A stretch of DNA of 64,000 nucleotides, from NCBI GenBank assembly GCA_963965975.1, contig OZ014419.1:1-64000 (forward strand). The letters are read 5' to 3'. The DNA is from Xestospongia bergquistia. Taxonomy: Eukaryota; Porifera; Demospongiae; Haplosclerida; Petrosiidae. The position numbers and the translations under genes are program-made. Numbering within the stretch: the first letter of the stretch is position 1; each line of letters opens with the position of its first letter. A model generated the notes under the pieces. It saw only the letters and a program-made list of their open reading frames with translations. It was not told the origin of the DNA and did no database searches. This document shows positions 37,001 through 47,798 of the stretch, in pieces.

Positions 37001-37470
37001 TAATCATTATAGTTGTAATGATTTGATGTACCTGGTCTGAGTGTAATATTGATGACATCTGGTATGACTAAATTATTCAGAGATAATGTACCCTTTAAAC
37101 AAACAATAACAAGCAGACACAGCAAATATACATAATACCTCTTCATGTTCTGTCATTGACTGAGGATCTTGTTTATCACTATTTGGACAACCAAATGAAT
37201 CAATAATATTGCGAGGAAAACATCTTGTGCTTATATTAAAGTCCTAATAAACAGAGTTGAAAAACAACTCGCCTAGATTGTTCTATACCTCCTGACTACA
37301 CCAAACACACGAGGAGGAAGTTTTGATACAGTCTCGACATGTCGCTTGTTGAAAACACGATTGACTATTAACTACAGCTAATATATGATACTGAGTCTTT
37401 ATACAATGGAATACTTACCACTAAATACACCAAGTAATAAAAGAGCGAGGATTAAAACACCGTTTGCCAT
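34020..37470 (-). CDS. integrin beta subunit
   Basis: About 22 exons encode a signal peptide (MANGVLILALLLLG), a PSI-like Cys-rich segment (QATCRDCIKTSSSCVWC), a beta-I domain with MIDAS/ADMIDAS motif DVSASLSDDL, YKIGFGTFVDKP and FEGGLDALLQAVVCQ, then hybrid sequence, Cys-rich I-EGF repeats (34500-35760), a membrane helix (IPILIIIIGLIILAIIKLL) and a short cytoplasmic tail. The tail has the conserved membrane-proximal DRQELKRFEN and one NPxY motif (GNPLY); the usual second NPxY reads NVAY. It pairs with an alpha subunit as a cell-matrix adhesion receptor binding talin/kindlin. All key DxSxS residues are present. The start is chosen for the signal peptide. It is transcribed in tandem behind the small membrane gene, 87 bp apart. 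Confidence 0.96.
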
Positions 37471-37627
37471 GATCCCGGCAAAAAGATGATAGTAGATAGG
37501 GTTATTTTAATTTTATAAAGTTGATTACAAATAACACAGGAAGCTTACTAACTTGTGATGTCATTACATCACATTGGGTCGTATTGTACAACATCCTGTT
37601 ATGGTAATCAGACGTCAGTTTGTATTA

Positions 37628-38784
37628 TTAGTTAACAACATTTAATACATTTTTTGTTTTCATTCGACATACATGAGCTTTAAATTGTGCCTCGCTACTA
37701 AAATACATTAAACACACAGAACATTTTGATAATGGAGTTGAAAAATTCCCCAAATCTTGAACATATGCCAATTGTCTTTTCATTAATGGTGGAAGAAATG
37801 GCTCTTCACTTAAAACATTAGGACTATGATCCATTAAAAAACTAAAAAAGATCCATTATATTATATTAGAATAAATAACTTACTTTAGTACTAAACTATG
37901 TAATGATGGAACTTCTCTACTGTTGTGAAATAGTCTGCTCCCATAAGCCTATCTTAATAATATAAAACTAGTCACATCAAACAATTTACCTTTGCCCCTT
38001 TAAATATATCCTCTCGTTCAGACTGTTTTTCTAAATTTTCACAAATATAACCTTTAATTGCAGCAATGCCTTGTTCACAAATTTCCATAGGAGGCCAAAT
38101 TAAATTACAGTTACCAGATACTTCAACTTGTTCAAGTAATGATAAATGGATCACTGCTACAGGGAGTTGCTTTAAATTGTTAGACCTACAAATAAATAGT
38201 TTAAACACATTCATTGTAATACTCACATAACAAATAGTTTCTGCAAGTTCGTCAGTTTTGATAATGTTTCTGGTAGTTCTTTCTAATTGGCAACATAAAT
38301 GAGGAGATAATAGAACAACTTACTAATTTATTTCCAGTGACATCCAATAATTGTAGCTGACACAAAGTTGAAATACACAATGGTAGTTTTACTAACTGAC
38401 ATTGTACAACTATTAAATGAGTCAAATGTTGTAATATTAGTAAATTTTCTGGTAATGATGATACTGGAGACTCTAAAAGCATTACAATTACGATAAAATA
38501 TATAACATGTCATTATAACTACCTGTGACCACTAAATGAGTTACTGGCCAATCTTTTGCTTCATCTGGAATATCTACAGTATCTGTAGAGTGAAGTTGTA
38601 ATGTTGCAGGAGGTTCTGGTAATTGATGTATAATATTAACTGAGTTCAGGACACAATATTCAATAGTAGCACGTCTCTACTTGTAATATATCCTGTAATA
38701 TTGATATAATAATTAGTTATAACTTACAGGATCATTAGATTTCCATTGAAATAGCTGAACTAACCTCAACCACAACCTCTCCAT
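37628..38784 (-). CDS. leucine-rich repeat protein (LRRC58/LRRC28-like)
   Basis: Six or so exons give about 270 residues: a start MERLWLRLVQLFQW, a lead segment ending WPVTHLVVT, four to five LRRs (SPVSSLPENLLILQHLTHL, LVKLPLCISTLCQLQLLDV, LKELPETLSKLTNLQKL, LKQLPVAVIHLSLLEQV) and a C-terminal segment with VPSLHSLVLKFF and a possible zinc-binding CSVCLMYF...FKAHVC. LRR proteins of the LRRC58/LRRC28 type have this order with a C-terminal CxxC segment, and some are ubiquitin-ligase adaptors; the exact orthologue is uncertain. It is intracellular, with no signal peptide. Confidence 0.75.
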
Positions 38785-38856
38785 TATCTACTAACCCCTC
38801 CCACAACAAATATCAAATAGCCCCTCCCTCAACAACTATTGTATTTTAAAACAATA

Positions 38857-39672
38857 TTAATAATAAGTGTCTTGTCGCTGACGTCTATGTCGTTGAATTA
38901 GTGGAATAATAGCAAATACAATTAATGCTGCACCCCCAATCATTAAAACAGTAGCAATAATACTATTAATATGAGCAAACATTTCACGTTTTGATATCAG
39001 TGAACTAATAGAACGACCAACTTCTTGAGGATAAAATATAATCTGACTATGATTTCCTGTTCCAACTTGCATAGCATCACCTAGTCCTGCAAATGGACTG
39101 CCATAGAGAAGCATATATTCTATCACTTTAGATCCAGTGGGTATTTCATTAATGGTGACATTAGTAGCATAGTCTCCAATAGTACGTTGCTCAGGAGAAC
39201 TCTTACTTTGATGAACAAGCTGCATTATTGAACGAAAACCACTAGCTTGATGAACATTTTCAACAGTAATAGCTCCACCCACTCGGTCAACTAATTTGAA
39301 AGGTACAGACAGCCTTTGATTGGTTAGCGTATCACTTCTCTCTTCCCATTTTTCTGTCTCTTCGTTGAAAACTTTACGAACATCAGTTGTTAAAACTAGT
39401 TTACCAGCGCCATCAACCCCTGCAGCATCTGAGAAGAGAGAAGTACGATCTTTTCTGACCACACCTTCTACTAAAATATTAGATTGGACCCCTGAAGAAT
39501 GGTTAGTTAAATCTCGTTCTAATTCAGAGAATTTGTAATAGCGTGGAACATTTTTGAGATGCTCTACTTCTTGACTATTCCACGTAGCAAGTTTGGAAAA
39601 GAAATATCCAACAGCGAGAGAACCAACTCCGAGTAATACACCAACTACTTGTTGTTCCATTTTAGAATGCAA
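38857..39672 (-). CDS. MUL1-like GIDE-domain membrane protein without RING
   Basis: A single exon of 271 residues (start MHSKMEQQ; MEQQ at 39660 is equally good). An N-terminal helix (VVGVLLGVGSLAVGYFF) is followed by a GIDE-type region (VEGVVRKDRTSL, RLSVPFKLVDRVGGAITVE, GSKVIEYMLLYGSP, GLGDAMQVG) and a second helix (IIATVLMIGGAALIVFAII), ending RHRRQRQDTYY. This is the two-helix plus intermembrane-domain plan of MUL1/MAPL, the mitochondrial outer-membrane E3 ligase, but the chain stops right after the second helix where MUL1 has its cytosolic RING. No RING exon is visible downstream. It is therefore a likely outer-membrane or peroxisomal GIDE protein without ligase activity of its own. Confidence 0.85.
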   Translation of the reverse strand: MHSKMEQQVVGVLLGVGSLAVGYFFSKLATWNSQEVEHLKNVPRYYKFSELERDLTNHSSGVQSNILVEGVVRKDRTSLFSDAAGVDGAGKLVLTTDVRKVFNEETEKWEERSDTLTNQRLSVPFKLVDRVGGAITVENVHQASGFRSIMQLVHQSKSSPEQRTIGDYATNVTINEIPTGSKVIEYMLLYGSPFAGLGDAMQVGTGNHSQIIFYPQEVGRSISSLISKREMFAHINSIIATVLMIGGAALIVFAIIPLIQRHRRQRQDTYY

Positions 39673-39795
39673 TAATTAATGGCCACACCCACATTTGATG
39701 GAATCTAATTGCTGAAATTACTACATGTACATGCTGATACAAATAAGAGACAATGTGGGTGGAGTCAACAGGCCCCAGATACATGTCGGAATTGA

Positions 39796-41561
39796 TCAAT
39801 CTTTTTGTTTCTTTCTCATCTGTTCTATTCTTCTTTTTAATAGTTCATTTTCAGATTCTAAATCATCTAGTGCTGATTGTAATCGTCTAACCTGTAATAT
39901 GTATACATAATACCAGAGCTAATAACAATAGTCTACATTACCTCACGTGATAAACCTCTCTTTTCTTTAAGCAAATCATCTTCTCTTTTTTCCTGTAACA
40001 ACATGAAATATAAAAATGACACAATCCCTTTACCATATCTTCCATTTGTGTTTTATAACGATTGACTTGCCCCTTTAATCTCTCAACCTGATAATTAATT
40101 AAAAACATAATGCATTATATTTGTTAATAATACTAACTGCTCCATCAAGTCTTGAAGTTTCTGCCTCAGACAATTGTAATTTATTTTTATATTCACTGAC
40201 TAGTCTTGTACTCTCGCCTACACAAGATCATTGTATTAATTCATGACAGGGTTTTACTCACGGACAATATCTTTTGTCTCTTCTCCTCTTAACAAGGAGT
40301 CAGAAGAAGGAAGTACAACCATATTTGTTTTGGTCTCCTCCAATTCATTTTTCAAATCTGTAATTTCTTGTAACAACTTGTCTCTCTCTTCTATAGGAAA
40401 AACTAAGACATGTTGTCATAATGATGTCATTGTGAGGTCTAAAACTTACACTGAATTGTTGCAGCTGCTGTTTGTTCTTCTTCTTCTTCATCTTCTTCAA
40501 AAAGGGTAGGTAAACGAAGTCCATGTTGCTATGACAACAATATTATAGTTACAAAAAAGGAAACAGTACCTCCATAAAGTCATCTCTGTATCGGACTTGG
40601 TTCTTAAGACGATCTATGTCATTATGGAGGGTATCTTCAGTATGTTTAGCATGAAGTAGTTGCTAGAGTAAGATTCAAATTAAAGAACATTATTTTTTCA
40701 TATATTTACTGAATGTTGTCTTTGTGAGTCTGTTTTGAGTTCATACAATGTTTGATTGACATCTTCTAATTGATCTTTTAATGATTCTACTTGATATACT
40801 AAAGTTGTCTTTTCATCATAAAGTTTAGCTTGTGAAACTAGAGCATCTTTAAATTTACTCTCTAGTTCATTGTATTTATCCTAAAAAAGCAACAATGTGT
40901 TAGTGTGTCATAATATATTATACCTGCCATTGTTTACTAAGTTCAACAGCTTCATCATTTTGTCCCATTGCTGATGAGGGCTACGTAGCAAACAAAATAA
41001 CAATCACTTTAATGGAGACTTACCCGACTTGAGCCCCTACTTCCTCGTGATAAATTAGGACTATATTCTCCAGTATCATCCTATATGAATGTCAATACTA
41101 ACAGCCATAAGAGGAAATAACACTGACTATTAAACGACGGGAAATGGGCGTGGCTGATCTACCTAATGGAGTCGAAGTAGCAGTAAGTCCATCAGGTGAT
41201 CCAGACACTTCTGTTTCTTCATCAGAATAATTAGCCTATTATCTATAAAACCACACCCATTTTTAATAACAATTATTACTTGTTCTAAACGTTTTTGATG
41301 CCAATAACTACGTGCTTCGTCTGTCTTTCTCTTCTCATGAAGTAATTTCTCTTCAGCCTACAACTATGATGTCACAATGATGTCACTGATGACACATACC
41401 TCTTCACTAATCTTCTTAAGTACATCTCCTTCATCAAGAGAAATATCTGACGTTAAATGTAACCTGGAACGATGACTTCCCATGGAACCAGATCTTGATA
41501 TTCCTTGATTATGGGGTGATCCCCCTCCCAAATATGAGCTGGATTCTTCAGGTGAACTCAT
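39796..41561 (-). CDS. LRRFIP: LRRFIP-family coiled-coil protein
   Basis: About 13 small exons encode ~400 residues. The Ser-rich N-terminus is followed by AEEKLLHEKRKTDEARSYW and a long coiled coil with segments diagnostic of LRRFIP1/2: YNELESKFKDALVSQAKLYD, EKTTLVYQVESLKDQLED, NQVRYRDDFMEQHGL, TRLVSEYKNKLQLSEAETSR, LKGQVNRYKTQMEDMEKRED and the C-terminus LLKRRIEQMRKKQKD. These proteins bind Flightless-1 and Dishevelled or MyD88 and act in Wnt and innate signalling. Acidic run EEDEEEEEQ is on one exon. The stop TGA is at 39798-39796. Divergent NAA20 starts 119 bp away, so the promoter is probably shared. Confidence 0.88.
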
Positions 41562-41680
41562 TGTCGTGTATACTACAACAAAATATTGTAAAAGAACTCC
41601 CTAACCATTACTTACCTCCTCCATACACTATAGTTAATTATTATCACGTGATCTACATAAATTATTAACTCCTCTTCATA
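41562..41680. promoter_or_regulatory. bidirectional promoter region, LRRFIP / NAA20
   Basis: Only 119 bp separates the divergent starts. It contains a TCACGTGA palindrome (an E-box, ~41645). The spacing implies shared regulation; no TATA box was recognised. Confidence 0.5.
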
Positions 41681-42211
41681 ATGACTGCATTGAGACCATT
41701 TACTTGTGAAGATCTCTTTCATTATAATAACGTCAATTTAGATCCGTTGACTGAAACTTATAATTTGGGATTTTATTTAGCTTACCTTTCAAAATGGCCG
41801 GAATATTTCACTGTTGCAGAATCTCCTAGTGGTAAAATGATGGGGTACATTATGGGCAAGTCAGAAGCTCGACAAAACAATCCATTAGATTGGCATGGAC
41901 ACGTGACTGCCATTTCTGTGGCTGAAGAGTATAGAAGAATTGGTTTGGCAGCTACATTAATGAAGAATTTAGAGGAGGTGTCTGAACGTAAACATTGTTA
42001 TTTTGTGGATTTGTTTGTTCGAGTTTCCAATGAAGTTGCTATTGTTATGTATAAAAATCTAGGTTACAAGGTGTTTCGTAAAATTGAAAATTATTATGCT
42101 GGTGTTAATGATGATGAAGATGCATTAGATATGAGAAAGTCTCTAAGTCGTGATCGAGATAAACTATCTGAAAAACCATGTAATGATCCTGATTATCCAT
42201 TAGAAGCTTAA
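41681..42211 (+). CDS. NAA20: N-alpha-acetyltransferase 20 (NatB catalytic subunit)
   Basis: A single-exon GNAT acetyltransferase of 176 residues (human NAA20 has 178). NatB acetylates N-termini starting Met-Asp/Glu/Asn/Gln on ribosomes together with NAA25. Recognisable segments: MTALRPFTCEDLFHYNNVNL, TETYNLGFYLAYLSKWPEYF, GYIMGKSE, HGHVTAISVAEEYRRIGLA (the acetyl-CoA-binding RRxGxA motif), YFVDLFVRVSN, MYKNLGYKVFR, and an acidic, then basic C-terminus (DMRKSLSRDRDK). All sites are intact. Intronless, unlike its neighbours, which hints at an old retrocopy or simple intron loss. Confidence 0.97.
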   Translation: MTALRPFTCEDLFHYNNVNLDPLTETYNLGFYLAYLSKWPEYFTVAESPSGKMMGYIMGKSEARQNNPLDWHGHVTAISVAEEYRRIGLAATLMKNLEEVSERKHCYFVDLFVRVSNEVAIVMYKNLGYKVFRKIENYYAGVNDDEDALDMRKSLSRDRDKLSEKPCNDPDYPLEA

Positions 42212-42272
42212 TTATGTATGTTACAATAATCAGATACTTAATTTCTTTTTTGTTTTATATAATACAATATGA

Positions 42273-43136
42273 CTACCTAACATATAATTCCATGTCTGTG
42301 AGATAGATGCCATCGTCAGAGCTTTCTGTGTTCACAATTCGACCATATATTCTAGTTATTGCCAGTGGTCCAGGGAAACGTTGTTCAAACCAAGGACTAC
42401 CGGCAGGACATTGTACACATGTTGGACCAAATAGTTCCTGAAGATAGAATCCATCAGAGTCCATTGGACCACTCAAATCAATTTCATCACATGCAAAGAT
42501 ATTGTCACGATATGAAGGTTGCCCTCCACTCTCACCAGTACCACCATTTATAGGACACCTTGATGTTGTAGTGGAACCAATGACATAACTAAAATATTGC
42601 CTGTGTGGAAGAGCAGGATAATATGTAGTAAAGAATTCAAAGCCATCAATATGACCATATTCCATTAAACTACTTAAGTCTTCTTTAAAGCCATCCGGAG
42701 AAAAGTTATATCTCACTCTTAACTTTACATAACCTCGGACTTCAGTAAAGTTAACAGATTGATCGTAATTCCATACTGTTATTACATAATCTAATGTTCC
42801 CAACTCTTTCACTCCTGGTTCCTTCCTGCAGTATGGATGACCACGGATTATCTCTGTAATAAACTGTGCTGGACAAGTGTCATTAATAGCACTATGAAAG
42901 TATAGTGCACGTCGCCATCCACCACCTTTGTAATGCATATCGCAGTAGACTGATTCAATTCCTCCTCCTGCTTGTTTGATCCAAAACCAACCACTCTCTC
43001 CGTAGCATTCTGATTGAACATCTAATATCTGCTTACAGGAATCTGCTGGCACACTAGGATGTCTAGCATAGTAACATCCTCCATTGGTAGTATTGCTGCA
43101 TATTATCGACAATAAAAAAACTAGTAGTAATCTCAT
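42273..43136 (-). CDS. secreted protein with fibrinogen-like N-terminal motif
   Basis: A single exon; the frame is open from 43163, but Met at 43136 (MRLLLVFLLSIICSNT) gives a clean signal peptide. The mature part has SCKQILDVQSECYGESGWFW, VYCDMHYKGGGWRRALYFH and several cysteines (12 or so), recalling the start of a fibrinogen-related domain (C..I......SG.Y.I, VYCDM..GGGW). The rest (GSTTTSRCPINGGTGESGG, LQELFGPTCVQCPAG, ITRIYGRIV) lacks the usual FReD C-terminal calcium and GlcNAc-binding features. About 287 residues; a secreted lectin-like or matrix role is possible. It diverges from receptor A, 324 bp away. Confidence 0.7.
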   Translation of the reverse strand: MRLLLVFLLSIICSNTTNGGCYYARHPSVPADSCKQILDVQSECYGESGWFWIKQAGGGIESVYCDMHYKGGGWRRALYFHSAINDTCPAQFITEIIRGHPYCRKEPGVKELGTLDYVITVWNYDQSVNFTEVRGYVKLRVRYNFSPDGFKEDLSSLMEYGHIDGFEFFTTYYPALPHRQYFSYVIGSTTTSRCPINGGTGESGGQPSYRDNIFACDEIDLSGPMDSDGFYLQELFGPTCVQCPAGSPWFEQRFPGPLAITRIYGRIVNTESSDDGIYLTDMELYVR

Positions 43137-43460
43137 AGTGAAGAGTAAACTAAGTGATAACATATAGTGCAGCTGTAGAATGTACTATAGTAATAAACCA
43201 CTCCTTCTGGTGTAGTATCTAAGTGCAGTTATCTGTATTAAAATAATTATGTAAATTCTACTCACTAAAATTCTGTGAGTGGAATGTAAATTTTACTCAC
43301 TGATCATTACACTGAAATGACTTTACATAATTAATATAGTAACAGTGTACAAGTGCTCATGGGAATACTAGCCTGATAGCCTATAAATGAATAGTCCGCC
43401 ACCCACGTGCACTATATATAAGACCTTAAGTTTGTGGAGTTCTTCAAGAGACGACAAACA
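43137..43460. promoter_or_regulatory. divergent promoter region with TATA box for receptor A
   Basis: The sequence TATATATAAG at 43413-43422 lies ~39 bp before the receptor A start codon, preceded by CACGTG (E-box, ~43404). This is a well-formed TATA promoter with a very short 5' leader. A direct repeat TTCTACTCAC/TTTACTCACT at ~43256-43300 is nearby. Confidence 0.6.
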
Positions 43461-46400
43461 ATGGCGACGATATACAATCTACTTTTGAGCCTGTTCACCT
43501 GTTTCAGCTTAACTCTTAGCTGTCAAGAAGCTTGTTATTCCATTAAAGATCCTATTTTGACGACTAATGCAACTGAAGCTGACTTAATTTTGGAAGGACA
43601 ATGTTACACAGGTTGCTTGACCAGAGTAAGTTTATTTTAAGCTAATACAGCAAAACATTGACTAATAAATAATAGTGTTTGCAATAAATACTGTTGTTTG
43701 CTATACATCTAATATAAGTAATATCATCAATTTTTTGGTCTATTCACAGTACAAAGATTTACTTCGACCAGAGGTGAGTGATGTTAGGTGTGTATGATCA
43801 GTATGCCTTGTTACTATGGTAGCTACAGCCAGTAGGATTTTAATGTAATAATATAAGTGCAGACACCTTTGAAGATCTTGCCATTATCGTATACAAAGGT
43901 AGCCACAATATTCAGTAAAAATTATTCCACTAATGTTGGGTGGATCTAATTCCATACAAATCATAACACAATATCATTTTTCTGGAGTTATTTGTGTTCT
44001 AGTAACCAGGTGGTTAATAACATTCTTTATCCACCAGAACTATTATCAGTCTTCTGGTAGTTGGTATTCTGTACCATACTCTTCCCTTTCCATGAGATGT
44101 GACCTCCTCCAGAAGGTAAACAATAGCACCTGTGTTATCATAGTTGCCATAATTGTGCTCTATTGTTTATAATGTAATCAGACACTAAACTAATTACAAT
44201 CAATTATTACAATTATTGAATATGAGTATATTTGCTTTACAGATATTAGAGTGTAAAAATGGATGTCTACTGAGATCTGCAAATAATATTCAACTTACAG
44301 ATGTAGTGTGTCGAGATTACTGTGTAAGTTTTGATAAACACCTATAATATTATTTGAATCAAAGTAACACTATGATATTTGCAACCATGATTGTTATCTT
44401 TGTAAATTAACTAATTGATATGGTATGTCCTCAATTAAATATAGTATGATGGATGCAAGTCACAATGTCTGACAAATTATACTTGTAACTATGACAACGT
44501 TAATACTACCTGTATTCGAAGATGTGTAAGTGACCACAGTTTGGTGAACTATGTTCATTATGCATTATTATTACATAGCGACGTACTGCGTGCCGTTATG
44601 GTTGTGAGGAATACTTAACAATTGGTTTAACAGGTAAATACATTCCACAAATTAACTAGAGCTTTGAGAGTTGTAGTTCTCATGTAAACTAGTGAGTACG
44701 TTTACTCTTCACTTTTGTTGACAGGAAAACTACCTCAATCACCTAATGAAGTTCTGTCATTGTCTATTAATGATGTAGGATTGGCATTTGTTGAGACACC
44801 ATCAGGTGATCCTTCTAACTCATCTTTGGCTTCTTTTATCATCAAATTACAAAACAAATATCACACACAATACCTATGGAAGGTAAATATGATAATTAGT
44901 TGTGTATATAACTAACTATTCACCTCCAGCCATCACTCATTAATATACAACTTGATTTAAGTTTGTATAGCTGTCATACAGTTAATGTATCATATGCTGC
45001 AATTAATTCTTTTGGCATCTCAACTTATTCTCCTGTCCAATCTTATTGTGTGCCAGGAGGTAATTAGTACATCATAATTTAATTGAGGTTATTGTTTTGT
45101 CTGTTTTCTTCACAATAGAATCTCGTTATCCTCAGCAAATTGATACTAGTACTCTGACATTTGATTATACAGAAGATATGCGCCCTGATTACTTAGGACA
45201 CGCTATTATTAATATATCATGGACAGCCCCTCAAGGTAAATCAGTCAACCCATCTTTGTTATTGTTAAGCTATTAATCACAGGTGTAGAATATTTGAGCC
45301 ATTATGAGTTAATTATAATGTTAATTAATGAAGCTTGTGGGGGATCAGTCAAACAAATTATTACGCCCGTTGTTATCAACAAGGTTTGTTTATACTTGTA
45401 ACAACCAAAATATAGTCCTTATCTGTAGGATGTCACTTGGTATATTTATCAAGCCACTTTACCTGATGATCCTCCATTGTTCCATTGTACTTATTACATT
45501 CAAGTAATTATCTTTTCAACCCCTTTAATTAATATGATTATTATATACTTAGCTTATAGCTCGACCTACTGATCCTAACAGCCCAGGGCCTGTTGGTGTA
45601 ACTATGAAACCAAAATGTGAGTCTACATTTAGATTGTGATAACATCATATTGTCTCTATAAAGTGAATATGCCCGCTCCAAACATGACTGTAAGTTGTTC
45701 AGGAAAGATACAACAGAACAATACTGTAGCTATTTCTATAAGCTGGTCATTAACCAATATGACACTTAACTTTATTCAACATTATCTTATTACACTAACA
45801 TCTGTTGTGAACCAGACAACACAACAGCAATTACATTCTATTCAAATACCATCTCAAGTAATAATAATATAATTGAAATGTATAAGGATTAGATTGGATT
45901 ACAGGAAGATCAGGACATCTATTATGAAAACTTAGGCTATTATTCACTATATAGCAGATTTTCAGGCTGTCAATATTCTGTGAAGGTAATTCCTCAATAT
46001 AATTATGAAGATGTGTGTATTATATTGTATTATTATTCAAGGTGATTCCAGTCAAAAACAATATGTTTTATTGGCGTACAGTACCACAACCACTGTCTTG
46101 TACTATTGATGCTAGTTTACCACTACTACCTGCTACTGTTGTACAATTTATTAATGTGTCACAATATAATAACGATATTCTTAATGTTAAATGGACTCCA
46201 CCTACATTTACATATGGACTAATAGTAATGTATGAAGTCAACTTCGGAGAATACACTCAGATTGTAAATGTAAGAGTATATGTATGATGTAATCATGATA
46301 TCATTTGTTTCTATTAGGATAGCCAAACCAGCACAGTCATTAATATTACCATATTACATTCCTGTCCATACATCAAGGTACATGTGCTATTATCACTAAT

Positions 46401-47040
46401 AATATTATTATTCAAACTAGATTCGCTCTTATAATGGATTTAAATGGAGTAACTGGAGTATGCCTCTATCTTTGAGTTTTCTTCAGCTCAGTTGTCTTCT
46501 TCCTAAACCAAACTCTACAGTAACATCTTTAGTTAGCTCCACTATCAATAATTTGAATACAAACATGACGACCATATCCATGGCAACAACCACATCTACA
46601 TCTATAGTACTGATCATTGAAACAGACACTCTATTGACTATTCCTTCTACATATCCTTCTACATTTACATCAGCTGCTGGTACTCCATCTACTAGTACTC
46701 AATCATTTCCTGTTATTTATATACTATATGGTGTCATATCTTCACTAATTTTATTTATTATGTTAACACTAGTAGTGTTAGTAGTTATCTGTATAAAATA
46801 TTGGACAAACCAGTTACATAAACCTGTTCCAGACACAGTATGTTGCACAATATAACTATATCCGAAAATATATTCTTTCTATTGCAGCCTATAACTAAAC
46901 CTGATGATGATGACAGTACCCAAACCATGAAGGAATTAACTGGAGATACTTCAACAGATACCAAAAACAGGCAAGCTATAGACAATGTATATAGTTCCAT
47001 CACTATAACAAGAGAGACTCAGTTCTCTACACCAATATAA
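43461..47040 (+). CDS. receptor A: Cys-rich/FN3 transmembrane protein without kinase
   Basis: About 16 exons. A signal peptide (MATIYNLLLSLFTCFSL) leads to Cys-rich segments (LECKNGCLLRSANN, DGCKSQCLTNYTCNYD, CIRRCRRTACRYGCEEY), then several FN3-like domains (for example LGHAIINISWTAPQG, ILNVKWTPPTFTYGLIVMYE), a Thr/Ser-rich stalk (TTSTSIVLIIETDTLL), a membrane helix (VIYILYGVISSLILFIML) and a ~55-residue cytoplasmic tail with acidic KPDDDD, a single tyrosine (NVYSSI) and the end QFSTPI. The ectodomain order matches the neighbouring kinases B and C, but no kinase exon follows; the frame ends with TAA at 47038. The final STPI fits a class I PDZ ligand (T at -2, I at 0). It may act as a co-receptor or decoy; that is inference. 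Confidence 0.78.
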
Positions 47041-47150
47041 TTTATAATAATTATATTTATTTATTTTGTTATGAACATGTTGTATTAGTTCTTTTTATTG
47101 TCATGTTTATACCATGTACTATAACATTATCACATGACTCTGTTGACATG

Positions 47151-47396
47151 GCAAAGTTAGGGTGGCTCTTCTCTCTACTATGGATCATTGTCCTCATCTT
47201 CATAGCTTGGCCTATTGCTGGACTAGTTGCTGGAGTGTATATTCTATTGCTACCATTTGGTGCATGTATTAAAGCAATAAAAGAAGTCACTGATTTCCTG
47301 TACAAGATTATTAGCTGGCCATACAATGTTGGAAAATACATTGTAGATGGAAGCCCTGCAGTGACCTCTGAAGTAACAATAATGATGTCTTTGTAA
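47151..47396 (+). CDS. small two-helix membrane protein (copy 2)
   Basis: Met at 47151 gives MAKLGWLFSLLWIIVLIFIA followed by WPIAGLVAGVYILLLPFGAC and an amphipathic tail (VTDFLYKIISWPYNVGKYIV). An upstream in-frame ATG at 47103 exists, but the shorter start aligns with copy 1 at 33932. It is single exon, just 110 bp beyond receptor A on the same strand. Family unnamed; membrane-embedded; function unknown. Confidence 0.75.
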   Translation, partial: AKLGWLFSLLWIIVLIFIAWPIAGLVAGVYILLLPFGACIKAIKEVTDFLYKIISWPYNVGKYIVDGSPAVTSEVTIMMSL

Positions 47397-47508
47397 CTCA
47401 ATTTTTAGAAAGATAAAACATTAGACAAAGTAAAGTCAAGTCTTAAAATATCAAATATAGTAAGAATGTACAGAGAGCATTCGTCACTATCTCCTTTAAT
47501 TATAAGCA

Positions 47509-47674
47509 ATGACTGCTGTGAATATTATCTTCTCTGTTCTCTGGATCCTGTTCTTCTCTTTTTAGCCTGGCCTATTGCTTCATGGATTGGTTGATTCTAT
47601 CTATAGCGTTACCATTTGAAGACTGTTTTCCAGTACTGAATGTAGTCAATAACTTTTACATTGTATTGTACACC
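47509..47674 (+). pseudogene. small two-helix membrane protein (broken copy 3)
   Basis: Reading from ATG at 47509 gives NIIFSVLWILFFSF and then a stop; in another frame the sequence continues AWPIASWIG, a TGA, and in a third frame SIALPFEDCF. These are the conserved landmarks (W.L, AWPI, Y.L..PF..C) of copies 1 and 2 in the right order, separated by at least one frameshift and two stops. It lies ~110 bp after copy 2, so it is a tandem duplicate that decayed. Confidence 0.75.
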
Positions 47675-47798
47675 TAAATAGTAAGTACTATATCATGTTG
47701 GGGTGTGGATGGACACAATTGTTCCAGCCTTGAACTATGAAAGCACTAACAAGTATAACATCAAAACAATATATAAAGTTTTATATGAAGTTATCTAG

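Noticed and set aside
39320..39538. Plus-strand 72-codon frame
   Set aside because: It is antisense to the MUL1-like exon.
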